Origin: an uncultured Erysipelotrichaceae bacterium
Lineage (GTDB): Bacteria; Bacillota_I; Bacilli_A; Erysipelotrichales; Coprobacillaceae
Reading direction: 5' to 3'
Assembly: GCA_900317015.1 (NCBI GenBank)
Contig: ONFH01000177.1
Coordinates: 1 to 25,014 of the forward strand
DNA: 25,014 nt
Position numbers and translations under genes: made by a program. Shown here piece after piece: positions 1 to 6,914 of this stretch (position 1 is the stretch's first letter; each line of letters opens with the position of its first letter). The notes beneath the pieces are model-generated. The model searched no databases. It was not told where the DNA came from and worked only from the letters and a program-made list of their open reading frames with translations.

Positions 1-24
1 GATTTTCACATCTCCTTTTTTCAT
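1..24 (-). other. Possible leader of a divergent gene beyond the left edge
   Basis: Read on the minus strand, positions 24 to 1 contain AAAAAAGGAG followed by a short spacer, which looks like a ribosome binding site pointing out of the window. If real, an unseen gene begins just left of position 1 and shares the control region with rapZ. Nothing of its coding sequence is visible, so this is a weak inference. Confidence 0.25.
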
Positions 25-93
25 ACCATAAAATAACATAATTTCACATTTCACCTTGATTGACAATGAAATAACATAACGTTATGGTATAAT
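23..93 (+). promoter_or_regulatory. rapZ operon promoter with clustered half-sites
   Basis: An extended -10 element, TGG followed by TATAAT, lies at 85-93. TTGACA at 60-65 is 22 bp upstream, too far for a normal -35, so the promoter probably relies on the extended -10. The motif ATAMCATAA occurs at 23-31, 33-41 and 71-79 on the + strand and at 82-90 on the - strand. The last two form an imperfect 20-bp palindrome (71-90) with a perfect 12-bp core, CATAACGTTATG, at 75-86, overlapping the -10. This placement suits a repressor operator. The promoter is seen directly; the operator role is inferred. Confidence 0.6.
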
Positions 94-119
94 ACACGTA
101 TAGTAGGAGGTGGGACTAG

Positions 120-971
120 GTGGTCGACTACGAAATTATTTTAGTGACCGGTATGTCTGGAGCCGGCAAAACGACTGCAATGGCGGTCTTTGAAAATCTG
201 GGTTTTTATTGTATTGATAATTATCCTGTTTCCATTCTGGATGCTTTTACCGAAATGTTAAAACAGGGGAAATTTGATTACTTAAAAATTGCCATGGCCG
301 TTCGCTTGAACGATGCGATGGATGCTATACGAATCTTATCCAATTTAGACTTCGTGAATGTCACAACAGTGTTCTTAGATTGTGATAATGAAAAGATCTT
401 AAAACGTTATAAACAGACACGACGCTCTCATCCAATGATGATTGCAAGACAGGCTTCAACGTTGACAGAAGCCATTCAGCTTGAACGACGTATGTTTGAT
501 AAGCTCAAGAGCCAGGGAGATCGTATCATCGATACGACGCTCTTAAAAGCCAAAGGCTTACAGGACGTGTTAGAGTCTGCCTTCAATGAAGGAGATACAC
601 AGGTCTTCCGTGTTAGCTTTGTGTCTTTTGGGTATAAATATGGTGTGCCAAAGGATGCTGATCTGATCTTGGATGTCCGTTTCTTACCAAATCCCTTCTA
701 TGTGGAGGAGCTGCGTCATTTAACAGGTAACGACAAGGCGGTCTATGATTATGTCATGGAAAAGCCGGAAACAAAGATCTTTATTAATAAAACGATTGAC
801 TATTTTACATATCTTCTCAAAGAATATGAGAAAGAAGGAAAGATGCAGGTCATCATTGGTATCGGCTGTACTGGTGGACAACATCGTTCTGTTACATTAA
901 CGAACTATTTTGCATCTTACTACAGTCAATTCTATCAGGTCTACAAATGGCATCGTGATGCCGATCATTAA
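120..971 (+). CDS. rapZ: RapZ-family nucleotide-binding RNase adapter
   Basis: This is a RapZ/YvcJ-family P-loop protein of 283 residues, the usual family length. Walker A GMSGAGKT is at residues 11-18, and the family's C-terminal signature GCTGGQHRSV is at about 249-258. In E. coli, RapZ binds glucosamine-6-phosphate and guides RNase E to the small RNA GlmZ. Firmicute homologues bind nucleotides, but their RNA targets are less clear and no GlmZ is visible here. The GTG start at 120 is chosen because AGGAGG sits at 105-110 with a 9-nt spacer. The stop codon overlaps the ribosome binding site of whiA, so the two are likely coupled. It is first in the row that ends with ddl. The family assignment is secure; the exact cellular role here is inferred. 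Confidence 0.95.
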   Translation: MVDYEIILVTGMSGAGKTTAMAVFENLGFYCIDNYPVSILDAFTEMLKQGKFDYLKIAMAVRLNDAMDAIRILSNLDFVNVTTVFLDCDNEKILKRYKQTRRSHPMMIARQASTLTEAIQLERRMFDKLKSQGDRIIDTTLLKAKGLQDVLESAFNEGDTQVFRVSFVSFGYKYGVPKDADLILDVRFLPNPFYVEELRHLTGNDKAVYDYVMEKPETKIFINKTIDYFTYLLKEYEKEGKMQVIIGIGCTGGQHRSVTLTNYFASYYSQFYQVYKWHRDADH

Positions 972-983
972 GGAGGGTTGGCG

Positions 984-1931
984 ATGCTTTCTTATGCAAG
1001 AAAGGTCAAAGAGGAAATCGTCTTCAATGATTTTAATGAAGACTGTTCAAAGGCGCTCTTATGCGCCTTAATTAAGGTGAGCGGGACCTTGCATCTTGGT
1101 GGGGGCTTAAGTTTAACGATTCGCAGTGAAAATGCGAAGATCGCCGCGAAGATGCATAAGATGATCAAAGAGATCTATCATCCGCAGCTAGAGTTTCGTG
1201 TTTCTAAGAAGATGAAGCTCAATAAAAACAATGTCTATATTTTAAAAGTGTCGAAAGCTAAAGAGATTCTCGAAGATCTAGACTTGATCGATGGACTCGG
1301 CTTCCACAATACGCCAAGTGAGCGGATCGTCTTTAATGATGAAACGAAGCGTGCGTATTTAGCCGGTATCTTTTTAGCAAGCGGCTCAGTGAATAATCCT
1401 GATACATCAAACTATCATCTAGAAATGAGCGTCATCGATGAGGAACAAGCCGACTATATCTGTGATTTGATGAACAGCTATAATCTGCATGCGAAAACGA
1501 TCAAGCGTCGTTCAAAATATGTCATCTATCTAAAGTCAGCCGAAAAAATAGGCGACTTCTTAAGAGCAATCGGTGCGAGCAGTTCAGTCATGGAATTTGA
1601 GATGACCCGTATTGATCGTTCGATGGCTAACACGGTGAATCGCTGGAACAACTGTGATATTGCTAATGAGATCAAAGCGCAGAGCGCTGCCGAAAAACAG
1701 ATTGCGGATATTGCCTATGTGATCGACAAGGCTGGCTTAGAAGTCTTAGATGAAAAGACAGCTTTGATCGCGAATATCCGTTTAGAAAATCCTGATCTTT
1801 CACTTAGTGAACTTGCAGAGGTCTACCTGGTCAAAACAGGCAAGACGATCTCGAAGTCAGGCTTGCATCACCGCTTCAAAAAAATCAAGGAAGAAGCGGA
1901 TCGTTTAAGGAGCTTAGATGATGACGATTGA
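984..1931 (+). CDS. whiA: DNA-binding protein WhiA
   Basis: WhiA is a conserved DNA-binding protein. It controls sporulation septation in Streptomyces, and in non-sporulating or Bacillus-type Firmicutes it affects cell division and chromosome segregation. The middle of the protein carries the degenerate LAGLIDADG homing-endonuclease fold (LAGIFLASG from about residue 126), without nuclease function in this family. The C-terminus carries the helix-turn-helix (KSGLHHRFKKI). The length of 315 residues is normal. ATG 984 is preferred over an in-frame TTG at 978, because AGGAGGG at 971-977 gives a 7-nt spacer to 984 and would abut 978. The 3' end overlaps the next start by up to 14 bp. The usual partner yvcK is not between rapZ and whiA. 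Confidence 0.94.
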   Translation: MLSYARKVKEEIVFNDFNEDCSKALLCALIKVSGTLHLGGGLSLTIRSENAKIAAKMHKMIKEIYHPQLEFRVSKKMKLNKNNVYILKVSKAKEILEDLDLIDGLGFHNTPSERIVFNDETKRAYLAGIFLASGSVNNPDTSNYHLEMSVIDEEQADYICDLMNSYNLHAKTIKRRSKYVIYLKSAEKIGDFLRAIGASSSVMEFEMTRIDRSMANTVNRWNNCDIANEIKAQSAAEKQIADIAYVIDKAGLEVLDEKTALIANIRLENPDLSLSELAEVYLVKTGKTISKSGLHHRFKKIKEEADRLRSLDDDD

Positions 1932-2133
1932 ACAGCGATTTGGCAGTCGTATTCGAGAGCTTCGAATGATGCGGGAGATCTCCCAGGAAGAGCTGGCCTG
2001 GCGCTGTCAGCTTTCTAAAAATTATGTATCAGATGTTGAACGTGGTAAACGAAATGTTTCTTTAAAGGCGATTGAAAAATTTGCGAAGGGCTTAAATGTT
2101 AGAGTGGAAGATCTCTTCCACTTCAAGAGTTAA
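1918..2133 (+). CDS. Small XRE-family HTH transcriptional regulator
   Basis: This is a 71-residue (or 70, if it starts at ATG 1921) stand-alone Cro/CI-type helix-turn-helix protein. The helix-turn-helix spans about residues 14-60: ISQEELAWRCQLSKNYVSDVE then the RGKRNVSLKAI turn typical of XRE domains. There is no sensor or oligomerisation domain, so it is almost entirely DNA-binding domain. AAGGAG at 1907-1912 serves either ATG (spacers of 5 and 8 nt). It overlaps the end of whiA, so translation is probably coupled. Its position between whiA and envelope genes hints that it regulates this locus, but no target is shown by the sequence. Confidence 0.88.
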   Translation: MMTIEQRFGSRIRELRMMREISQEELAWRCQLSKNYVSDVERGKRNVSLKAIEKFAKGLNVRVEDLFHFKS

Positions 2134-2144
2134 AGGAGTAACAC

Positions 2145-2405
2145 ATGGATCTAATAGTATTCATTCTCATCATTATCATTGTCGTAGCAGTGCTCTCTTT
2201 TGTGCTTCATACGTTCTTATTCTTTTTGCCGGGAATTCTTGCATGTGCGGTTGTTTATATCATCTATCGCTATGTGAAGACTAAACGTGCAAAAAAGAAT
2301 GCCGACCATGATCCAACACATCATGGAAATAACGAAGATGGAGAACCAGAAGTGATCGACGTCGACTACACAGAAGTTGATGATGAGGATCAAAAGAAGG
2401 AGTGA
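2145..2405 (+). CDS. Small membrane protein with acidic cytoplasmic tail
   Basis: I do not recognise a named family. The 86-residue protein begins with a long hydrophobic stretch (residues 2-45) that can form two membrane segments separated by a short turn near LHTF. A basic patch, RYVKTKRAKK, follows at about 43-52, then a hydrophilic tail rich in Asp and Glu to the C-terminus. The basic patch after the second segment places the tail in the cytoplasm by the positive-inside rule. AAAGGAG at 2132-2138 is 6 nt from the ATG. Its stop overlaps the alternative start of the next gene. The location suggests a role linked to the zinc-ribbon membrane protein downstream; that is inference. Confidence 0.75.
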   Translation: MDLIVFILIIIIVVAVLSFVLHTFLFFLPGILACAVVYIIYRYVKTKRAKKNADHDPTHHGNNEDGEPEVIDVDYTEVDDEDQKKE

Positions 2406-2410
2406 TGCAA

Positions 2411-3745
2411 ATGATATGTCCAAATTGCCATAGAGAAATAAACGATGATTCCCTGTTTTGCCCATACTGTGGAATCCAGATCAAGAGTATGAAAAAGATC
2501 TGTCCAACTTGTGGACAGGAAAACGAAGCGGATGCTTTATACTGCCGTTTCTGCGGTCGTCCATTCGACCTGTCAAGCCGTCCACAAGATAATACCCCTC
2601 ATAAAGAGGCGAAGTATACGGGCTACGTGCCTCTTGAAACAGGCATGCCAAGACAAAACAGTGAAGTGCATTCAAGCGTTCAAAATGACTATGAGGCGGA
2701 AAAGGTCGATACGAAAGTCAATCTGAAAGCCGTGATCTGTGGTGTCTTAGCGCTCGTCCTCATCACGGGCGGGTCTTACTATTATCTAAGACATTCCACG
2801 CCGTTAAAGATTACGAATCGACCAAGCGAGTCAGAGTCTTCCACGACGACACAGTCGGCAACGTTTAAGCCAGCAAAGCTGACAACGGCCGAAAAGTATT
2901 CCAATTTATCTTACAATGGGACACTGGCCTGTGATGGCACAAATGTCTTTTTGACAAATGATCAGGGCTACTTAGTGCGTACTGATATGAACTTTAAGAA
3001 TGCCAAAGTGCTTGTCAAGGAAAGTGTCAACTATATCAATATTTATAAGAAGACGATCTATTTTACAGATGCGGACCATCATTTATGTATGACGATGGCT
3101 GATGGCGGGAAGAAGATCACTTTGATCAATTCAGCCTGCTACTACGTCACATTAAAAGGTGATACGATCTATTATCAGCTCGATAAGGATTCAGAAAGTC
3201 TTTATGCCTATGGCATTAAAACGAAGAAGAGCACAAAGCTGATCGATAAACATGTCTATAATGTTTTTGTGGATGGATCAATGCTTTACTGTAATACGAA
3301 AGAGGGCATCTATAGCTATAACTTAAAAACAGCGAAGCTGACACAGCTTTATGCAGGTACAAAGACAGATAATGCCCAGTATCGTGATGGCTATGTCTAC
3401 TTTATCGATCATGGTGCTTTAATGAGGGTGGATGTGAAGACAAAGAAAAGTGAAGCAATCCTCTCTGCTAGTGGGGATTCTTCCTTCCAGATGACTTTAA
3501 ATATTGTGGGGTATGCCATGAGTGATCAAGCCATCTACTTCTATAACTATTCTACATATCAGTCAGGAGCCATCTATCGTTTAGACTTAAAGACAAAGCA
3601 GATTAAAGCCGTAATGGAAGGTGTTCAGTTAAGTGGCACCGACTTCCAGGTCATCAATGATAACTTATTAGTCAAGGTGAATAATCAGTGGTACGCCGTC
3701 AATACATCGACAAAGAAGACGGTTGCCCTCTTTAACAAGGAGTAA
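2411..3745 (+). CDS. Double zinc-ribbon, single-span membrane protein with DUF5050-like repeat domain
   Basis: Two zinc ribbons lie at the N-terminus (Cys 3/6/17/20 and Cys 31/34/45/48). A flexible linker follows, then one transmembrane segment at about residues 105-126, a Ser/Thr-rich stretch, and some 300 residues of repeating beta-strand units with Tyr/Asp-rich turns, such as YVYFIDHGALMRVD. The last part resembles DUF5050/beta-propeller-like extracellular domains. Topology is probably zinc ribbons inside and repeat domain outside. ATG 2411 is preferred to GTG 2402 or ATG 2405, because AAGGAG at 2397-2402 gives an 8-nt spacer. It is sandwiched directly before murF (2-nt gap), suggesting an envelope-sensing or scaffolding role, which is inference. 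Confidence 0.82.
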   Translation: MICPNCHREINDDSLFCPYCGIQIKSMKKICPTCGQENEADALYCRFCGRPFDLSSRPQDNTPHKEAKYTGYVPLETGMPRQNSEVHSSVQNDYEAEKVDTKVNLKAVICGVLALVLITGGSYYYLRHSTPLKITNRPSESESSTTTQSATFKPAKLTTAEKYSNLSYNGTLACDGTNVFLTNDQGYLVRTDMNFKNAKVLVKESVNYINIYKKTIYFTDADHHLCMTMADGGKKITLINSACYYVTLKGDTIYYQLDKDSESLYAYGIKTKKSTKLIDKHVYNVFVDGSMLYCNTKEGIYSYNLKTAKLTQLYAGTKTDNAQYRDGYVYFIDHGALMRVDVKTKKSEAILSASGDSSFQMTLNIVGYAMSDQAIYFYNYSTYQSGAIYRLDLKTKQIKAVMEGVQLSGTDFQVINDNLLVKVNNQWYAVNTSTKKTVALFNKE

Positions 3746-3747
3746 AT

Positions 3748-5097
3748 ATGTTAGTAAAGGAAATTATCGAAGCAACGGACGGGACGCTGCTTTCAGGTCG
3801 TTTAGATGACGACATTACCCATTTTACCCAGGATTCTAGAGCCTGTCATGAAGGCAGTCTTTATATTCCAATTATCGGGGCCAATCATGATGGCCATGAT
3901 TTCATTGCTTCGGCATTTGAACATCATGCTTCTGCCATCATTACGCAGAAAAAAGTCAACTATCCTGATAAAGATGTCATCTTAGTCAAGGATACTTTAA
4001 AAGCGTTAGGTGATATGGCCCGCTATGTGCGTGAACATTCTCATGCCATTGTGGTCGGAATTACTGGCTCTGTTGGGAAGACGAGCACAAAAGATATGAT
4101 CTTTAGTGTCGTCTGCGAAAAATATAAAGCGTTGAAGACGCTTGGCAACTACAATAACAATATTGGTTTGCCACTCACGATCCTACGCTACAAAGATGAA
4201 GAAGCGATGGTCATCGAAATGGGCATGAACCATTTAGGCGAGATCGACTATTTAACAAATATTGCTAAACCAAATGTTGCTGCAATCACAAATGTCGGCA
4301 CCGCCCATATTGGGGAAGTGGGTTCACGTGATAATATCTTAAAAGCTAAGATGGAAATCACGCATGGCTTGCAGGATGGCGGCATTTTAATTGTCAACCA
4401 TGACAATGATAAGCTGGCCACAGTGAAACCAGATGGTTTTGTCTTAAAGACGATCGGCATCGATGATCCTGCTGATCTTAATGCCAAAAACGTTGCTTTA
4501 AGTGAAGACGGCAGTGATTTTGATGTCGCTTATCAGGGACAAAACTATCATGTGCATTTATCTGTTCCAGGAAAGCACTTTGTCTACAATGCCTTAGTGG
4601 CTATGGCCGTTGGTCTTTCCATCGATATTCCAATGGAAAAGTGTATCCATGGTGTTGAGACCTTTGAATTAACAAAGAATCGTGCGGATAAACTGACTTT
4701 AAAAGATGATATTACTTTATTTGATGGGACGTATAATGCCAACCTTGATTCCATGAAAGCTTCCATCGATGTTTTAGCAAACTGCAAAGGTCGTAAGATC
4801 GCAGTTCTTGGCGATATGCTAGAACTTGGGCAGTACGAAGAAAAACTACACCGTGAAGTCGGCAAGTATTTAGTTGATCATAATATTGATTTAACTCTTG
4901 CAGTAGGAAAAGCATCGGAGTATATTATTTCTGAAATTAAGAAAAACGGCGGGAATGGTGAACATTTCGACAATAATGAAGCTTTAACGAAAGCTTTATT
5001 AGAGACGGTGAAACCACATGATGTCCTCTTAGTGAAGGCTTCTAATGGCATGCACTTGAAAGACGTCGTTGAACAATTAAAGGAGAGATTTTCATGA
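3748..5097 (+). CDS. murF: UDP-N-acetylmuramoyl-tripeptide--D-alanyl-D-alanine ligase
   Basis: MurF adds the D-Ala-D-Ala dipeptide to UDP-MurNAc-tripeptide using ATP, the last cytoplasmic step in making the peptidoglycan precursor pentapeptide. The Mur ligase central domain is clear: the P-loop GITGSVGKTS at residues 104-113, then NYNNNIGLPLT and the EMGMNHLGEID motif. The C-terminal Mur ligase domain carries AVLGDMLELG. The length of 449 residues is normal. AAGGAG at 3737-3742 lies 5 nt before the ATG. Its stop overlaps the ddl start (ATGA), so ligase and dipeptide supplier are made together. MurE-type ligases share the fold, but the D-Ala ligase neighbour and the N-terminal domain favour MurF. 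Confidence 0.95.
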   Translation: MLVKEIIEATDGTLLSGRLDDDITHFTQDSRACHEGSLYIPIIGANHDGHDFIASAFEHHASAIITQKKVNYPDKDVILVKDTLKALGDMARYVREHSHAIVVGITGSVGKTSTKDMIFSVVCEKYKALKTLGNYNNNIGLPLTILRYKDEEAMVIEMGMNHLGEIDYLTNIAKPNVAAITNVGTAHIGEVGSRDNILKAKMEITHGLQDGGILIVNHDNDKLATVKPDGFVLKTIGIDDPADLNAKNVALSEDGSDFDVAYQGQNYHVHLSVPGKHFVYNALVAMAVGLSIDIPMEKCIHGVETFELTKNRADKLTLKDDITLFDGTYNANLDSMKASIDVLANCKGRKIAVLGDMLELGQYEEKLHREVGKYLVDHNIDLTLAVGKASEYIISEIKKNGGNGEHFDNNEALTKALLETVKPHDVLLVKASNGMHLKDVVEQLKERFS

Positions 5098-6128
5098 AGC
5101 TATTATTAATTTGTGGAGGCATGAGCAGTGAACGTACGATCTCACGTATGTCTTGTACAAATATTTTAAAGCAGGTCAACAAAAATAAATACGAAACGAC
5201 AGTCATGGGTATCGATGAAGATGGTACTTGGTACAAGTTACCAGAAACAACGACAAACTTCTCTGATGATGCCTGGTTAGCTGGTGCGGAAAAGATCGCC
5301 GATCAGTTTGCCTTCTTAAAAGGCTATGATGTGGTCTTCCCGGTCTTACATGGTATGTATGGTGAAGATGGCACGATCCAGGGCTTATTAGAAATGGCGA
5401 ATGTTCCTTATGTTGGCTGTCGTGTTTTTGATAGCGCAGCGGCTATGGATAAGGTCATGGCGAAGAAGTTATTTGCGATGGCTGGCATCAAGCAGACACC
5501 TAGTGTTTATGTCAAGAAGAGATATGATGGCAAATTTGTGATCGTCAATGATGATACGACAGAAACAGAAGATGTGAAGAATGTCGTTTTAAAGACGATC
5601 GGTTTACCTTGCTTTATTAAAGCTTCACGTTCTGGCTCAAGTGTTGGTTGTTATAAAGTCTCTCAAGAAGAAGACATCATGCCTAAGCTTGAAGAAGCTG
5701 GTCAGTATGATAGTCATATCTTAGTTGAAAAAGCCATCAATGCGACAGAATTGGAATGTGCTGTCTTAGGCAATGATGATATTACTGTTTCAAGAGTTGG
5801 TCAGATTTTACCTCATGGTGAGTTCTATACTTTCGAATCTAAGTATGAAGATGAACAGTCGGCAACTTGCATTCCAGCAAGAGTTGATCAGAAGGTTCAG
5901 GATTACATCCGTGAACATGCCGTAAAAGCTTTCAAGGCTGTTGATGGTCATGGTTTAGCAAGATGTGATTTCTTCTTAGATAAGGATAACGGTGAAGTTT
6001 ACTTAAATGAGATCAACACTTTACCAGGCTTTACCAATATTTCTATGTATCCACAGTTAATGCGTGACTTAGGCATCGATACACCAGAATTGATCGATCG
6101 TTTAATCAGCTTAGCACAGGAAAGATAA
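5094..6128 (+). CDS. ddl: D-alanine--D-alanine ligase
   Basis: This ATP-grasp enzyme joins two D-alanines for MurF. The N-terminal GGMSSER-like motif (residues 8-14), the HGMYGEDGTIQG segment, the glycine-rich KASRSGSSVG loop and the C-terminal metal-binding NEINTLPGFT are all present. At the position that sets the second substrate, the ESKY motif keeps Tyr (residue 251, equivalent to E. coli DdlB Tyr216 by motif alignment). This predicts D-Ala-D-Ala rather than D-Ala-D-Lac product, hence no intrinsic glycopeptide resistance from this enzyme. The start overlaps the murF stop by 4 bp, with AGGAG at 5081-5085. It is the last gene of the row; a terminator follows directly. Confidence 0.96.
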   Translation: MKLLLICGGMSSERTISRMSCTNILKQVNKNKYETTVMGIDEDGTWYKLPETTTNFSDDAWLAGAEKIADQFAFLKGYDVVFPVLHGMYGEDGTIQGLLEMANVPYVGCRVFDSAAAMDKVMAKKLFAMAGIKQTPSVYVKKRYDGKFVIVNDDTTETEDVKNVVLKTIGLPCFIKASRSGSSVGCYKVSQEEDIMPKLEEAGQYDSHILVEKAINATELECAVLGNDDITVSRVGQILPHGEFYTFESKYEDEQSATCIPARVDQKVQDYIREHAVKAFKAVDGHGLARCDFFLDKDNGEVYLNEINTLPGFTNISMYPQLMRDLGIDTPELIDRLISLAQER

Positions 6129-6133
6129 TGAAG

Positions 6134-6156
6134 AGGAAGGGCGACCTTCCTTTTTC
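6134..6156 (+). terminator. Intrinsic terminator after ddl
   Basis: The stem GGAAGG/CCTTCC (6135-6140 with 6145-6150), closed by GCGA and extended by one A-T pair, is followed by five T residues. It begins 6 nt after the ddl stop and closes the rapZ-to-ddl transcript. Confidence 0.85.
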
Positions 6157-6544
6157 GTTGCAAAAGGGTCAAACAGAACGTTTGGCCTTTTGTCGTATTC
6201 AGGTCTTTAAGCATATTCGTTTAGACGTTGAAACGGATGATCTAACTATTAACTGATAGAATAAATTGTATACAATATGAATGTAAGCGCATAACCAAAA
6301 AACGCGCTGAAAATGACAAAATTACGAAACAATTATAATTTAAAATCACCAAAAAATTACATCAAAATATAGTAAAATCGTAAAAATTATTTTTAGAAAA
6401 GAGAATGATTTTTATTTATTATTGGATAAATAAGTTTATAATAAAGACATACGCAAGAGTCGAAAACGTAAACGGTTGCAACTTCGAGAAATGCTAAATT
6501 AGGAAAAATATGTTTAGAAAAGCATAAAAAAACCTTGAATATTA
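6157..6544 (+). other. Gene-free AT-rich region upstream of the leu-ilv promoter
   Basis: I see no credible gene here. A long interrupted hairpin (6161-6174 with 6180-6192) lacks a T tract. A perfect palindrome, ATTGTATACAAT, sits at 6265-6276. A small GC patch, AGCGC...GCGCT, is at 6286-6308. The 10-mer TTTAGAAAAG occurs at 6392-6401 and 6513-6522. A cre-like site is at 6467-6481. A lone TATAAT at 6437-6442 has no good -35. The region most likely holds regulator binding sites for the operon downstream. Confidence 0.6.
6467..6481 (-). promoter_or_regulatory. Candidate CcpA cre site
   Basis: On the minus strand the sequence TTGCAACCGTTTACG matches the published cre consensus WTGNAANCGNWNNCW at 14 of 15 positions (the last base is G instead of A/T). 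Its centre is about 105 bp upstream of the predicted transcription start. In Bacillus subtilis, CcpA activates the ilv-leu operon from a cre upstream of the promoter, so activation is a reasonable inference. Whether this organism's CcpA binds here is not shown. Confidence 0.5.
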
Positions 6545-6573
6545 TTGACAGTTGAAGAGGAAAAGTATATAGT
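6545..6573 (+). promoter_or_regulatory. leu-ilv operon promoter
   Basis: A consensus -35 TTGACA at 6545-6550 and -10 TATAGT at 6568-6573 are separated by exactly 17 bp. Transcription would start near 6580, giving a leader of about 330 nt before leuA, as expected for a T-box mRNA. Confidence 0.85.
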
Positions 6574-6599
6574 ATTGTCAACAACCGATGAATCAAATA

Positions 6600-6886
6600 C
6601 ATTGAAGGGAAGTAGTAGAGACTGACGACAGGTAAAGAGAAGTTCTGGGTGGTGCGAAGAACATACTGACTAGGTTTTGAACTCATCCCAGAGTGGAGCA
6701 CTGAACTTAAGTAGGTGGCTACGGAACTTGCGACCGTTATCACGCTAGAGTATTACCTTTATTAAAAGCGTACTCGATAAGGTTGACATCGTGAGGTGTC
6801 AATAAACTGAGGTGGAACCACGAAGCAATTTACTCTCGTCCTCTTGAAAAGCGAACAGCTATACAAGATTGATGAGAGTTTTTTTA
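6600..6886 (+). ncRNA. T-box riboswitch, leucine (CUC) specifier
   Basis: The leader shows the parts of a tRNA-sensing T-box. The AG-bulge/distal loop region (AGAGAAGTTCTGGGTGGTG) spans 6637-6655, with a GTTCT/AGAAC stem at 6642-6646 and 6658-6662. The specifier stretch is GAA-CTC-ATC, with CTC at 6682-6684. The T-box core GGTGGAACCACG is at 6811-6822. A terminator follows: ACTCTCGTC (6832-6840) pairs with GATGAGAGT (6871-6879) before seven Ts. Uncharged tRNA-Leu should stabilise the antiterminator and allow transcription of leuA-ilvB. The variable base after UGG in the core is A, which would suit a U73 discriminator rather than the A73 usual for tRNA-Leu. Boundaries are approximate. Confidence 0.9.
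6832..6886 (+). terminator. T-box regulated terminator
   Basis: A 9-bp stem with one G-U pair (6832-6840 with 6871-6879), an inner TCTTG/CAAGA stem (6842-6846 with 6864-6868), and a run of Ts at 6879-6885. It is the default off state of the leader when tRNA-Leu is charged. Confidence 0.85.
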
Positions 6887-6914
6887 TTAAGGTTGGGAAG
6901 GAGACAAATACAAA

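Noticed and set aside
6437..6442. A second leu-operon promoter at a TATAAT box
   Set aside because: No -35 at proper spacing and no extended -10; the 6545-6573 promoter is far better.
6393..6743. A 116-codon open frame on the minus strand across the leu leader
   Set aside because: It lies over the consensus promoter and T-box on the other strand, has no ribosome binding site worth noting, and its low-complexity hydrophobic composition reflects AT-rich DNA.
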